Positions 45,897 to 59,176 of a stretch of 64,000 nt of DNA are shown one piece after another. Below the pieces are notes generated by a model. That model saw only the letters and a list, made by a program, of their open reading frames with translations. It ran no database searches and had not been told where the DNA came from. The translations under genes were made by a program, and so were the position numbers. Position 1 is the stretch's first letter, and each line of letters starts with the position of its first letter. Source of the DNA: Dactylosporangium aurantiacum (GTDB lineage Bacteria > Actinomycetota > Actinomycetes > Mycobacteriales > Micromonosporaceae); NCBI RefSeq assembly GCF_000716715.1, contig NZ_JNYJ01000001.1, forward strand, positions 372,001-436,000. The letters are read 5' to 3'.

Positions 45897-48800
45897 CATC
45901 GGGTCGAGACGAGGCCAAGAAGCGGCGCGGCCGCGGCAAGGCCGAAGAAGGCCCGAGCGACGAGGACCTCGGCTGGCTCGCCGAACTCCGCAGCGCCCGC
46001 GGCGACGAGGACGTCCTGCCGCCGCCCCCGGCCACCCCGGGCCCCGGCGGCCGTGACCTGCTGGACGACGCCCCGCCCCCGGACCCCCGCCGCCGCGCGG
46101 ACCCGCCCCGACCCGCCGAGCCGACCCAGGCCTGGCACGTGCCCCGGGAGTCCCCGTCGGGCGGCCTGCCGGCGTCGGGTCGTCGCGGCACCGCCGAGCC
46201 CCCGCCGGGTGGCGTGCCCACGTCCGGCCGCCGTGGCGCGGAGCCGCCGTCGGGCGGCCTGCCGGCCTCGGGCCGCCGCGGCGCCGCCGAGCCCCCGCCG
46301 GGTGGCGTGCCCACGTCCGGCCGCCGTGGCGTGGAGCCGCCGTCGGGTGGCCTGCCGGCGTCGGGTCGCCGTGGCGTGGAGCCGCCGTCGGGCGGTCTGC
46401 CGGCGTCGGGCCGCCGTGGCGTGGAGCCGCCGTCGGGTGGTCTGCCGGCGTCGGGTGGCGTCGCGCCGGCCGGGCGGCGGGGTCCCGCCGAGCGGGAGTC
46501 CCCGTCGGGTGGTCTTCCGGCCGGTGGCCGGCGTGCGGCGGCGGAGCCTGCCGCTGGTTGGCCGGCCGGTCGCGGCGCGGGTCGTGGCGAGGTCGAGCGG
46601 GAGTCGCCGTCCGGTGGTGTGCCGGCCCGTGGGCGGGGCGGCGTGCCCGAGCCCGCGCCGCCGTGGCAGCCGGAGACCTCCCAGTCCGTCGGCCGCCGCG
46701 CCGCCCCTGAGCCTTCTGCGCCGATCACCGGCCGCCGCGCCGCGCCGGAGACCGCTGAGCCCCCCACCGGCCGCCGCGCCGCGCCGGGCAGCCCCGAGCC
46801 CACCGCCGGGCGCCGGGCCGCTCCTGAGATCCCCGAGCCCACCATCGGGCGGCGCGCGGCTCCCGAGCTCCCTGAGCCCACGGTCGGGCGCCGGGCCGTT
46901 CCCGAGGTCGCCGAGCCCACCATCGGCCGGCGGGCCGCGCCGGAGATCGCTGAGCCCACCATCGGGCGCCGGGCCGTGCCGGACGTCACTGAACCCACCA
47001 TCGGGCGGCGGGCCGTTCCAGGTGTTGCCGAGCCCGCCGCCGGGCGGCGGGCCGCTCCTGAGCCGCCTGCCGGGCGGCGTGCGGCGCCGGAGACCGGTGA
47101 GCCCACCATCGGGCGGCGGGCGGCTCCCGAGATCGCTGAGCCGACCGCCGGGCGGCGGGCCGCTTCCGAGCCGCCCGCCGGGCGTCGTGCCGCGGCGGGT
47201 GCCGCACCGGTGTCGGGCCGCACAGCGGTGCCGGGAGCGTTGCCTGTCACCGGCCGCACCGCCGTGCCCGGGGTGCCGCCCGTCGCGGGCCGCACCGCGG
47301 TGCCCGGCACGCCGCCCGTCACGGGCCGCACGGCGGTGCCCGGGGTGCCGCCCGCCACTGGTCGCACCGCCGTGCCCGGGGCTGCCGTGCCGGGTGTGCC
47401 CGGCGTCGAGCCCGGTGAGCGGGGTCCGGCCGCCGCACCCGTGAGCCGCCCGCCCCTTGGCGGTGGCGGATCCGTCACGGGCCGCACGTCCGTGCCCGGG
47501 GCGGTGCCCTCGCCGTGGGACTCGCCCGCTCAGGAAACACCGCCTGGAGGCCACCGCGCCCCGGTCGGTGAACGCCGGGACGACGACGAGTCCCCCTCGC
47601 GTGGCCGCCGTGCCGCCGACGAGTCCCCGTCGCGCGGACGGCGCCTCGACGACGAGTCCCCGTCGCGCGGTCGGCGCCTCGACGACGAGTCCCCGTCGCG
47701 TGGTCGGCGCCTCGACGACGAGTCGCCGTCGCGGGAGAGGCGGCTCGACGACGAGTCGCCGTCGCGGGGGAGGCGGGCGGCGGTGCCCGAGCCGCGCCGT
47801 GGCGAGCACGACCTGGAGCAGAGCGGCGGGCGCCGGGCGTTCGAGGCGGCCGCCGACGAGACCCGCTTCGCCGCCGACGGGCTCCCGCCGGCGCAGCGCC
47901 GTGGCGGCTCCGGAGCGGAACTGACCAGCCGGTTCGCCGCCGACCCCGGTCCCGCCGCGGCACCGGGCAGGGACGCCCACGGCTCAGCCGGCTCCCGGGG
48001 CGTCGGCGCCCAGGGCTCCGGCCCCCGCGGCGCCGGGCCGCACAGCAGCGGACCGCACGGCACCGGCCCCCTCGCCGGCGGCGGCACCGTCGGACCGCGC
48101 GGCTCCAGCGGCCCCGGTGGCCCCGGCAGCCAAGGCGGCCAAGGCGGCGGCCCCGGCGGCCGAAGCGGTCCCAGCGGCCCTGGCACCTCCGGCGGCCCAG
48201 GCCAAGGCGGTCCCGGCGGCCAAGGCGGTCCCGGCGGCCAAGGCGGTCCCGGCGGCCCCAAAGGCACCCAGACCGGCGGTGGGCCCGGCATCCACCACGG
48301 CCCGCAGCACCCCCAGCAGCGCGGACCACAGCAGCAGCGCGGACCGCAGCAGCAGCGCGGCCCCCAGGGCGGCCAGGGCGGTCCCGGCGGCCGGCCGGCG
48401 CCGTACGGGGTGGCCCGCCAGCCCGGCGAGGCGCCGCCGAAACCGTTCGTGGACCTCGCCCGGTTCGACCCGAACCCGGCGATCACGTACCGGGGGACCG
48501 CCACCACCCCGGGCGCGTTCGACTGGGAGTCCACGACGCAGATCGCGCCGTTCGGGCTGCTGCAGCTCGCGCAGGCGAAACGGGTCCGGCAGCTGCGCCT
48601 GGCCACGATCATCTTCGTGGTGCTCGCGGTGGTGAGCGCGCCGGCGGCGTTCTTCGTGATCCGCGAGTTCACCCGGGACCCGGTGTTCGTGGAGCTGGAC
48701 AACCTGAACCTGCCGGAGTGGGCGGCGCGCAACCCCACCGACGGGGCCCTGGGCAGCCGGTGGTGCATCCGGGAGTGCCGGTCGCGGCAGCGCACGTGGG

Positions 48801-49204
48801 AGTCGGCGCGCGGGCCGGAGGAGACGAACCGGGCGTTCGTCGGCAAGCTCAGGGACGCCGGCTGGGTGGAGTGGGACATCCCGGACTGCCAGGCGGAGGG
48901 CGTCGACGGGATCGAGACCTGCTGGCAGCGCGACGAGTACGTGCTGGACCTGTGGGTGCGCGCCGCCGTCTGTGACGTGAAGAACGCCCGGCCGACGGTG
49001 AACGCGTCGCCGCCGGCGGGGTCGGCGAAGCCGACGGCGAAGGCGCCGGCCAGCCAGCCGGCGTCGCAGGAGCCGAATCCGCAGCCGAGCGAGGTGGACG
49101 GCCCGGCGCCCGCGCCGACCGCCATCTGCCCGCTCGCGGTGACGACGATCAAGGTCTTCAACCGGATCAGCTACGGCCCAGGTGGGGACCAGGGCGGCGG
49201 TTGA
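45893..49204 (+). CDS. Large repeat-rich, single-pass membrane protein of unknown function
   Basis: 1103 residues, family not recognised. Order: short charged head with [10 protein letters not shown] (about 24-35); Pro-rich linker; about 800 residues of Arg/Pro/Gly/Ser repeats in five blocks (15-, 13-, 12- and 11-residue units, then Gly-Pro-Gln-rich collagen-like runs); a semi-conserved juxtamembrane region ([19 protein letters not shown]); one membrane helix (about 903-925); and an outer domain of about 175 residues with six cysteines, two in WCIRECRS, then a Ser/Pro tail. The basic disordered part should be cytoplasmic. Serines in DESPSRGRR repeats look like kinase targets. GTG overlaps the rarA stop, so it is coupled to rarA. 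Long antisense ORFs are shadows. Confidence 0.8.
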   Translation: MTSGRDEAKKRRGRGKAEEGPSDEDLGWLAELRSARGDEDVLPPPPATPGPGGRDLLDDAPPPDPRRRADPPRPAEPTQAWHVPRESPSGGLPASGRRGTAEPPPGGVPTSGRRGAEPPSGGLPASGRRGAAEPPPGGVPTSGRRGVEPPSGGLPASGRRGVEPPSGGLPASGRRGVEPPSGGLPASGGVAPAGRRGPAERESPSGGLPAGGRRAAAEPAAGWPAGRGAGRGEVERESPSGGVPARGRGGVPEPAPPWQPETSQSVGRRAAPEPSAPITGRRAAPETAEPPTGRRAAPGSPEPTAGRRAAPEIPEPTIGRRAAPELPEPTVGRRAVPEVAEPTIGRRAAPEIAEPTIGRRAVPDVTEPTIGRRAVPGVAEPAAGRRAAPEPPAGRRAAPETGEPTIGRRAAPEIAEPTAGRRAASEPPAGRRAAAGAAPVSGRTAVPGALPVTGRTAVPGVPPVAGRTAVPGTPPVTGRTAVPGVPPATGRTAVPGAAVPGVPGVEPGERGPAAAPVSRPPLGGGGSVTGRTSVPGAVPSPWDSPAQETPPGGHRAPVGERRDDDESPSRGRRAADESPSRGRRLDDESPSRGRRLDDESPSRGRRLDDESPSRERRLDDESPSRGRRAAVPEPRRGEHDLEQSGGRRAFEAAADETRFAADGLPPAQRRGGSGAELTSRFAADPGPAAAPGRDAHGSAGSRGVGAQGSGPRGAGPHSSGPHGTGPLAGGGTVGPRGSSGPGGPGSQGGQGGGPGGRSGPSGPGTSGGPGQGGPGGQGGPGGQGGPGGPKGTQTGGGPGIHHGPQHPQQRGPQQQRGPQQQRGPQGGQGGPGGRPAPYGVARQPGEAPPKPFVDLARFDPNPAITYRGTATTPGAFDWESTTQIAPFGLLQLAQAKRVRQLRLATIIFVVLAVVSAPAAFFVIREFTRDPVFVELDNLNLPEWAARNPTDGALGSRWCIRECRSRQRTWESARGPEETNRAFVGKLRDAGWVEWDIPDCQAEGVDGIETCWQRDEYVLDLWVRAAVCDVKNARPTVNASPPAGSAKPTAKAPASQPASQEPNPQPSEVDGPAPAPTAICPLAVTTIKVFNRISYGPGGDQGGG
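46148..46545 (+). repeat. Block A: 45-bp (15-residue) tandem repeats
   Basis: Encodes about eight units of [15 protein letters not shown] with variants ([16 protein letters not shown]). Two sub-types alternate at first, then three almost identical units follow (46315-46455), which suggests recent unit duplication. Confidence 0.85.
46707..47200 (+). repeat. Block B: 39-bp (13-residue) tandem repeats
   Basis: About twelve units of [13 protein letters not shown], varying at the last three residues, with shortened units ([10 protein letters not shown]). Every unit keeps GRRA, giving a regular basic patch. Confidence 0.85.
47216..47380 (+). repeat. Block C: 36-bp (12-residue) tandem repeats
   Basis: Four full units and part of a fifth of [12 protein letters not shown]. 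Here RT replaces the RR of the neighbouring block, so blocks B and C may share an ancestor. Confidence 0.85.
47582..47779 (+). repeat. Block D: 33-bp (11-residue) tandem repeats, six units
   Basis: Six consecutive units of [11 protein letters not shown] (one with ERR, two ending in Ala). DNA identity between units 3 and 4 is almost complete. The acidic-Ser-Pro-Ser-Arg pattern resembles phosphorylatable SR repeats. Confidence 0.9.
48090..48395 (+). repeat. Block E: Gly-Pro-Gln-rich collagen-like repeats
   Basis: Runs of GGPGGQ (18-bp unit near 48195-48260) followed by three copies of QQRGPQ (18-bp, near 48313-48365). Low complexity; cytoplasmic by topology. Confidence 0.75.
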
Positions 49205-49248
49205 CCGCGACACCGGCCGGTCGGGAAGCGCCGCTACATCACGGAGGG

Positions 49249-49254
49249 TAGGGT
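49249..49254 (+). promoter_or_regulatory. -10 box upstream of the DUF948 gene
   Basis: TAGGGT, 47 bp before GTG 49302, followed by GAAGGAGG as ribosome site. This suggests the DUF948-DUF6167-alaS group starts its own transcript in the 97-bp gap. Confidence 0.4.
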
Positions 49255-49301
49255 TCGTCTGCGTTGGATGAGCGCATCCACGCGGGTGAAGGAGGTCGGG
49301 C

Positions 49302-49757
49302 GTGTCCGTGTCCCTGGGCGGTATTGCGGCGCTGGTGGCGTCGGGTGGTTTCTTCGTGCTCGTGCTCGTGCTCGCGGTGCCGATCCTGCGGGTCCGGCAC
49401 ACGATCGACGCGGCGACCGGCGCGTTGCGCGACGTCGCGGACCAGACGACCCCGATGCTGGAGCGGGTCAACACCACCATCGACAATGTCAACGTGGCCC
49501 TCAACCAGGTGCACACCACGCTTGACGGGGTCAACATGCAGCTGGCCCGCATCGACACGATCACCGAGAACGTGTCGCACGTGAGCGCGAATGTTGCGAA
49601 CCTGTCCACAGTGGTCAGCGCGGCCGCCGCGAACCCGCTGGTGAAGGTCGCCGCGTTCGGTTACGGCGTGCGCAAGGCCGCCGCGAACCGCCGCGCCGCC
49701 GCCGACGAGGCCGAGGTGCGGGAGCAGATCAAGCAGTCGCGGCGCAAGCGGGCCTGA
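49302..49757 (+). CDS. DUF948 family membrane protein
   Basis: 151 residues: one N-terminal membrane helix (about 7-29), then a long amphipathic coiled region rich in Thr/Asn/Val heptads (ERVNTTIDNVNVALNQV), ending in a basic tail. Widespread in actinobacteria just before alaS; function unknown, general-stress-protein-like. GTG with GGAGG about 7 bp upstream. Confidence 0.88.
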   Translation: MSVSLGGIAALVASGGFFVLVLVLAVPILRVRHTIDAATGALRDVADQTTPMLERVNTTIDNVNVALNQVHTTLDGVNMQLARIDTITENVSHVSANVANLSTVVSAAAANPLVKVAAFGYGVRKAAANRRAAADEAEVREQIKQSRRKRA

Positions 49758-49812
49758 CCGGCCCGGCGCTGCCCGTACAGACGACAAACAACGCGAACAG
49801 AGAGGTTGAGCC

Positions 49813-50075
49813 ATGCGGCGGATGCTGTGGCTCGGGATCGGACTCGCCGTCGGCGCGCTGGTGGTCCGCGCGGTGACGAAGAAAGCACAGGCGTTCACCC
49901 CGCAGGGCATGGCCGCCTCGGCGCGCAACTCGGCCGTCGGGTTCGCCGAGAGCGTCCGCGGGTTCGTCGACGACGTGCGCGACGGCATGGCGGAGCGTGA
50001 GGCCGAGATCCACGCCGCGTTCACCGACGGTTCGACCCTTGACGAAGACCTTTACCCGGAAGGCCGGCAGCACCG

Positions 50076-50079
<4 letters not shown>
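49813..50079 (+). CDS. Small membrane protein (DUF6167-like)
   Basis: 88 residues: N-terminal helix (about 5-20), then an amphipathic helix [20 protein letters not shown]. Conserved partner of the DUF948 gene in this neighbourhood; role unknown. ATG 49813 with AGAGAGG upstream; stop overlaps alaS (ATGA), so it is translated with the synthetase. Confidence 0.85.
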
Positions 50080-52736
<2,657 letters not shown>

Positions 52737-52748
52737 GCGACACCGCAT

Positions 52749-52782
52749 GCGGGTAGGTGAATTCGTCGATTCACCTACCCGC
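52749..52782 (+). terminator. 14-bp hairpin between alaS and ruvX
   Basis: Perfect 14-bp stem (52749-52762 with 52769-52782) and 6-nt loop, 12 bp after the alaS stop. No T-run follows, so it is a weak or Rho-assisted terminator, or stabilises the alaS mRNA end. The ruvX promoter follows directly. Confidence 0.6.
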
Positions 52783-52809
52783 GGCCGTCCGGGGGATGCG
52801 CGGTGCGCA

Positions 52810-52815
52810 TAGGGT
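52810..52815 (+). promoter_or_regulatory. -10 box of ruvX, probable leaderless start
   Basis: TAGGGT ends 7 nt before GTG 52823. Same geometry as rarA. Confidence 0.45.
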
Positions 52816-52822
52816 GCTACCC

Positions 52823-53305
52823 GTGAGCGCAGCGCGAGTGACGCCATGGACCAGGGGGCGGCGCGTCGGCGTCGACGTCGGCACCGTCCGGGTGGGCGTC
52901 GCCGTCTGCGACCCCGACGGGATCCTCGCCAGCCCGGTCGCGACGGTCCCGCGCGACCCGGACACGGACAGTGACCGCACCCCTTCGGACATGTCCGAAA
53001 TACTGCGACTGGTCGCTGAGTACGAAGCGGTCGCGATCGTTGTCGGCCTGCCGATCAACCTCGCCGGCCAGGAAGGCCCCGCAGCGGTGCTGATCAGGCA
53101 ATACGCGGATCGGCTGGCGGCTTTGGCGGACCCGGTGCCGGTGCTGCTGACGGACGAGAGGATGTCCACCGCGGCCGCAACACGTAGGCTGTCGGAGCGT
53201 GGTGTCCGGGGCAGGCGGCAACGCGCGGTCATCGACCAGGTGGCCGCGGTGGAGATCCTGCAACGTTGGCTCGACACGCACCGGGCCGGAGCGGTGCGCG
53301 GCTGA
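52823..53305 (+). CDS. ruvX: Holliday junction resolvase-like nuclease RuvX (YqgF)
   Basis: 160 residues. RNase H-like fold: first strand GVDVGTVRVGVAVCD with catalytic Asp, then IVVGLPINLAGQEG and LLTDERMST carrying the other acidic residues. Family role is in rRNA processing or junction resolution. GTG 52823 fits the family N-terminus; an in-frame start at 52757 would read through the hairpin. Confidence 0.94.
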   Translation: MSAARVTPWTRGRRVGVDVGTVRVGVAVCDPDGILASPVATVPRDPDTDSDRTPSDMSEILRLVAEYEAVAIVVGLPINLAGQEGPAAVLIRQYADRLAALADPVPVLLTDERMSTAAATRRLSERGVRGRRQRAVIDQVAAVEILQRWLDTHRAGAVRG

Positions 53306-53326
53306 ATGCCAGGAGGCGAAGGACAG

Positions 53327-54523
53327 ATGGACGAGCTGGACCTGGGTTGGGACGACGAGGAGCGCCCCAGCAGACACCGACGCACCCGTGCCACGGCGAG
53401 CCGGACCCGCGGCAGGAAGAAGGGGCGCGGCGGGAGGACCTTTCTCGCGCTCTTCATCAGCCTGCTGGTCTTCGGCGGCCTGGCCTACGGGGCGTATGTC
53501 GGTGTGGACCGGGTCAAGGACATGTTCACCGCTGCCGACTACAACGGCGGCGGCACCGGTGAGGTGACGGTCGAGGTCCTGCCCAACCAGTATGCCGCGG
53601 ACATCGCCGCCACGTTGGCGGAAAAGGATGTCGTGAAGAGCGCGAAGGCGTTCATCGAGGCCGCGAAGAAGGACGAGCGCAGCAAGAAGCTGCAGCCGGG
53701 CTTCTACAAGCTGCGCAAGCAGATGCGCGCCGCCGACGCCCTGTCGCTGATGCTCGACCCGAAGAGCCGCCTCGTCAACAAGGTCACCCTCCCCGAGGGC
53801 CTCACCTACCAGGACACCTTCAAGAAGCTCTCCGAGGTCACCAAGATCCCGTACGAGGACTTCGAGAAGGCCGCCGCCGACACCAAGGCGCTCGGGCTGA
53901 GCGACGTGTGGTTCGCCCGCCAGGACGGCAAGCAGGTCGCCAAGAGCATCGAGGGCTTCCTGTTCCCGGCCACCTACGACTTCCCGCCGAACGTCGACGC
54001 GACCGCCATCCTGAAGATCATCATCAAGCGGTTCAACCAGGAGATCGAGACCACCGGGTTCATCGACGGCGTGCAGGCCTCGCTGCACATCTCGCCCTAC
54101 GAGGCGCTCATCGCCGCGTCGATCGCCCAGGTCGAGGGCCTCGACAAGGACCAGGAGGGCATCGTCCGGGTCCTGTACAACCGGGTCTACTCCGGCAAGT
54201 TCCCGTGCAACTGCCTGCAGGTCGACAGCACCGTCAACTACTACCTGCGCATCACCGGCAAGGGCGCCAAGCCGTCCACCGAGCTGCTCAACTCCGAGCT
54301 GCACAACAAGAAGAACCCGTACAACGCCCACGACGTGCCGGGCATGCCGATCGGCCCGATCAGCAACCCCGGCAACAGCGCGCTCAAGGCGGCGATCAAC
54401 CCGCCGAAGCACGACTACTACTTCTTCCTCGCCATCGACACCGCCGGCAACACCGCGTACGCCAAGACGTACTCGGAGTTCGAGAAGCTGTGGGAGCAGG
54501 CCCAGAAGAACGGCGTCAAGTAG
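53327..54523 (+). CDS. mltG: Endolytic murein transglycosylase MltG
   Basis: Cuts nascent peptidoglycan at the membrane; about 398 residues. Basic Arg-rich cytoplasmic head, one helix (about 36-58), LysM-like subdomain, and the YceG catalytic domain with AASIAQVEG (catalytic Glu), VLYNRV and a C-terminal AINPPKHDYYFF. In place of the usual LQSDPT-type segment it has LQVDSTVNYYL. ATG 53327 is preferred (GAAGG upstream); ATG 53306 is in frame right after the ruvX stop. Confidence 0.95.
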   Translation: MDELDLGWDDEERPSRHRRTRATASRTRGRKKGRGGRTFLALFISLLVFGGLAYGAYVGVDRVKDMFTAADYNGGGTGEVTVEVLPNQYAADIAATLAEKDVVKSAKAFIEAAKKDERSKKLQPGFYKLRKQMRAADALSLMLDPKSRLVNKVTLPEGLTYQDTFKKLSEVTKIPYEDFEKAAADTKALGLSDVWFARQDGKQVAKSIEGFLFPATYDFPPNVDATAILKIIIKRFNQEIETTGFIDGVQASLHISPYEALIAASIAQVEGLDKDQEGIVRVLYNRVYSGKFPCNCLQVDSTVNYYLRITGKGAKPSTELLNSELHNKKNPYNAHDVPGMPIGPISNPGNSALKAAINPPKHDYYFFLAIDTAGNTAYAKTYSEFEKLWEQAQKNGVK

Positions 54524-55317
54524 TGCGGGCGGCGGTCCTCGGCCAGCCGGTGAGCCATTCCCGCTCACCGGCGATCCACAACGCCGGCTACGCCGCCGCC
54601 GGGCTTCGCGACTGGTCGTACACCGCGATCGAATGCGGCACCGACGAGCTCGCCGGGCTCGTCGCCGGGCTCGGCACCGACTGGGCCGGGCTGTCGCTCA
54701 CCATGCCGCTCAAGGAGGTGGCGCTGACCGTCGCCGCGATGGTCGACCCGTTCGCGGCCGCGATCGGCGCCGCCAACACCCTCGTGCGCCGCGCGTACGG
54801 CTGGCACGCCTACAACACCGACGCCCCGGGCATGGTCCGGGCGCTGCTCGAGGCCGGCGTCGCCCGCACCCCGGCCCTCGCCGTCCTCGGCGGCGGCGGC
54901 ACCGCCCGCGCCGCGATCGCCGCGGCCGCCGCCCTGTCCGCCGACGTCACCCTGTACACCCGGCGCCCCGAGGCCTACGAGGAGCTGCTGCCGGTCGCCG
55001 CCGCCCTCGACGTCGACCTCGCCCACGCGCCCTGGGACTCCCTCGCCGGGTGCACCGCGTTCCCGGTGGTGATCTCCACCGTGCCGAAGGGCGCCGCCGA
55101 CAGCCTCGCAGTCGCCGACTGGTCCGGGCGGCCCGTCGTGTTCGACGCCATCTACGAGCCGTGGCCGACCCCGCTCGCCGCCGCCGCGCAGGCCGCCGGG
55201 TGCGCGATCGTGTCCGGGCTCGACCTGCTGCTGTGGCAGGCCGTCGACCAGTTCGAGCTGTTCACCGAGGTGAAGGCGCCGGTCGACGCGATGCGGGCGG
55301 CGCTGCGTCCCGCCTGA
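54523..55317 (+). CDS. aroE: Shikimate dehydrogenase
   Basis: Reduces 3-dehydroshikimate with NADPH; 264 residues. Substrate site SHSRSPAIHN near the N-terminus, catalytic Lys64 (LTMPLK) and Asp100 (NTD), Rossmann loop LGGGGTARA. GTG overlaps the mltG stop by one base. First of four shikimate genes. Confidence 0.95.
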   Translation: MRAAVLGQPVSHSRSPAIHNAGYAAAGLRDWSYTAIECGTDELAGLVAGLGTDWAGLSLTMPLKEVALTVAAMVDPFAAAIGAANTLVRRAYGWHAYNTDAPGMVRALLEAGVARTPALAVLGGGGTARAAIAAAAALSADVTLYTRRPEAYEELLPVAAALDVDLAHAPWDSLAGCTAFPVVISTVPKGAADSLAVADWSGRPVVFDAIYEPWPTPLAAAAQAAGCAIVSGLDLLLWQAVDQFELFTEVKAPVDAMRAALRPA

Positions 55318-55361
55318 CGGGCGCCGGTTACCTCACTGTGGGAAGTGTCGTACCGCCGTGA

Positions 55362-55367
55362 CAGACT
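55362..55367 (+). promoter_or_regulatory. Possible -10 box of aroC, leaderless geometry
   Basis: CAGACT ends 7 nt before GTG 55375, and no Shine-Dalgarno is present. Weaker match than the rarA and ruvX boxes. Confidence 0.3.
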
Positions 55368-55374
55368 TGCCGAC

Positions 55375-56549
55375 GTGTTGCGCTGGTTGACCGCAGGTGA
55401 GTCGCATGGCCCGGCACTCGTCGCGATCCTGGAGGGTGTTCCCGCCGGCATCGAGCTGACGAGCGCGTCCGTGGCGGCAGAGTTGGCCCGTCGACGCCTC
55501 GGCTACGGCCGCGGCGCGCGGATGGCGTTCGAGCAGGACGTCGTCGAGTTCATCGGCGGCCTGCGGCACGGACGCACCCTCGGCAGCCCCGTCGCGATCC
55601 GCGTCGGCAACAGCGAGTGGCCGAAGTGGGAGACCGTCATGGCGGCCGACCCGGTCGACCCGGAGGTGCTCGCCGCGCAGGCCCGCAACGCGCCGCTGAC
55701 CAGGCCCCGCCCCGGCCACGCCGACCTCGCCGGCATGCAGAAGTACGGGCACACCGACGCCCGGCCGATCCTGGAGCGCGCCAGCGCCCGCGAGACCGCC
55801 GCCCGGGTCGCCGTCGGCACCGTCGCCAAGGCCCTGCTGCGCCAGGCCCTCGGCGTCGAGATCGTCTCCCACGTCATCGAGCTCGGCTCCGTCGCCGCCA
55901 AGCCGGGCCTGCTGCCCCGGCCCGAGGACTTCGACCGCATCGACGCCGACCCGCTGCGCTGCCTCGACCCCGACGCCAGCGCCCGCATGGTCGAGGAGGT
56001 CGACGCCGCCAAGAAGGACGCCGACACCCTCGGCGGGATCGTGGAGGTCCTCGCCTACGAGGTGCCCCCGGGCCTCGGCAGCCACGTCCAGTGGGACCGC
56101 AAGCTCGACGCGCGCCTCGCCACCGCCCTCATGTCCATCCAGGCGATCAAGGGCGTGGAGATCGGCGACGCGTTCACCCAGGCCCGCTCCCGCGGCTCCC
56201 AGGCCCACGACGAGATCGTCAACACCGCCGACGGGGTGCGGCGCGTCACCGACCGCGCCGGCGGCCTCGAAGGCGGCATCACCACCGGCGAGCCGCTGCG
56301 GGTCCGCGCCGCGATGAAGCCGATCTCGTCGCTCAACCGCGCCCTGCAGACCATCGACGTGACCACGGGCGAGGCGGCCACCGCCATCAACCAGCGCTCC
56401 GACGTGTGCGCGGTGCCGGCGGCCGCCGTGGTCGCCGAGGCGATGGTCGCGCTGGTGCTCGCCGAGGCGGCGCTGGAGAAGTTCGGCGGCGACTCGGTGC
56501 CGGAGATCCAGCGCAACGTCGCCGGGTATCTCGAGCACCTGGTGATCCG

Positions 56550-56553
<4 letters not shown>
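55375..56553 (+). CDS. aroC: Chorismate synthase
   Basis: FMN-dependent last step to chorismate; about 392 residues. Family signatures [29 protein letters not shown] and the C-terminal [17 protein letters not shown] are present. GTG 55375 gives the conserved N-terminus [15 protein letters not shown] 55378 and GTG 55345 are possible. Overlaps aroK by 4 bp. Confidence 0.96.
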
Positions 56554-58120
<1,567 letters not shown>

Positions 58121-58127
58121 CCGCTGC

Positions 58128-58227
58128 GACATCGCCGTTTCCGACATCGCCGTTTCCGACATCGCCGTTTCCGACATCGCCGTTTCCGACATCGCCGTTT
58201 CCGACATCGCCGTTTCCGACATCGCCG
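58128..58227 (+). repeat. 15-bp tandem array, 6.7 copies
   Basis: GACATCGCCGTTTCC repeats exactly six times from 58128, followed by the first 10 bases of a seventh. All copies are identical, which points to recent expansion. Starts 7 bp after the aroB stop. Confidence 0.97.
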
Positions 58228-58275
58228 GCGGGGCCCGCGCACGGGCAACCGCCGCCACCACCCCCGCCGGCGTTC

Positions 58276-58313
58276 CGTCATACCAGGCAACGCGTTCGTC
58301 ATACCAGGCAACG
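58276..58313 (+). repeat. Two 17-bp direct repeats, 21-bp period
   Basis: CGTCATACCAGGCAACG at 58276-58292 and again at 58297-58313, identical. Confidence 0.85.
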
Positions 58314-58383
58314 GTTGTGTGCACGGGCCAGTCGATCCACCCGCCAGCATGACCCACCTGCCAGCTCGGCCTGCCGGATCGAC

Positions 58384-58486
58384 CCGCTGGCTCGGTTCGC
58401 CCGCTGGTTCGGTTTGCCGGTGGCGGTCCCGCTGGTTCGGTTCGCCCGCCGGTTCGGTTCGCGCGCCGGTTCGGTTCGCGCGCCGG
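58384..58486 (+). repeat. 17-bp degenerate tandem array
   Basis: About five units of CGCYGGTTCGGTTCGCC: 58384, 58401, 58430, 58447 and 58464, the last two identical, interrupted by 12 bp at 58418-58429. Confidence 0.85.
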
Positions 58487-58771
58487 CGTGACCTGCTGTT
58501 CGGCGTGGCCGCTATCAGGGGCGACTCGCTGGTGGCATTGGACATGACCCCGCTGGACTCGGTAAGCAGGGCTCGGCGCGGCGTACCTGGCGGGGTTCGC
58601 GACCGCCGAAACGATGCCACGTGCGAAACGATGCACGCGCACCGAACCTGATCAGCGCGTCGGGCTTACGGGACGAACCCATTTGGCCTGCTCCGGGGAG
58701 CGGCGCCACCGGCCGACCTCGGAGTCGCCGGCCACCCAATCGGATGGGTCGCGCCGCTCACCGTCGCCGGT

Positions 58772-58814
58772 CGTGTCCGCTCGTCCCAGCGGCGCCGGCC
58801 GTGTCCGCTCGTCC
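58772..58814 (+). repeat. Two 15-bp direct repeats, 28-bp period
   Basis: CGTGTCCGCTCGTCC at 58772-58786 and 58800-58814, identical; the spacer is GC-rich. Confidence 0.7.
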
Positions 58815-58850
58815 GCGCACATGCTGTTCCACTGGTCCGGGCACACGCCG

Positions 58851-58913
58851 CCCCTCCACCACGGGTCGCGCCCCCTCCACCACGGGTCGCGCCCCCTCCA
58901 CCACGGGGCGCGC
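58851..58913 (+). repeat. 21-bp tandem array, three copies
   Basis: CCCCTCCACCACGGGTCGCGC at 58851, 58872 and 58893; only one base differs, in the third copy. Confidence 0.93.
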
Positions 58914-59176
58914 CGCTCGCAACCGGTGCGCGGCTCGTTCAGGTCGACGGCTCATCCACGTCGACGCCAGTCCACGTCAACCCCGCAAAGGACGGCCTTG
59001 CGCGCCGCCTCGGTCGACCCCGTACTCACCGCCGCGCCCAGGCGACCAATACTGCCCCGACGAACACCCCAACATCGACCGCCGTGCCGTACCGCTTCAA
59101 CAGCACGATACACCACGCCAGGAAATTGATCTTCGGGCCGATTGCCGTCCGTAACCGACCCCTGGCCCAGCGGCAG

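Larger units (their letters stand above)
58121..59176. other. Repeat-dense non-coding region between convergent aroB and mptB-like genes
   Basis: Over 1 kb without a credible gene. ORFs on both strands are Arg/Pro/Ser-rich and simply mirror the repeats. At least five short-repeat families of different sequence and period are packed here (15, 21, 17, 28 and 21 bp). Both flanking genes end into it, so it may serve as a terminator or be an unconstrained repeat trap. Confidence 0.8.

Noticed and set aside
45779..47980. 733-codon minus-strand ORF opposite the repeat protein, and a 566-codon one in another frame
   Set aside because: Composition is Arg/Gly/Pro and mirrors the repeats; the plus frame has the membrane helix, cysteine domain and coupled start.
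58128..58227. CRISPR array
   Set aside because: Repeats are 15 bp and directly contiguous with no unique spacers, and no cas genes are present.
58614..59154. Two plus-strand ORFs of 171 and 177 codons after aroB
   Set aside because: They run through the 21-bp and 28-bp repeat arrays, have no domain-like segments and no ribosome site.
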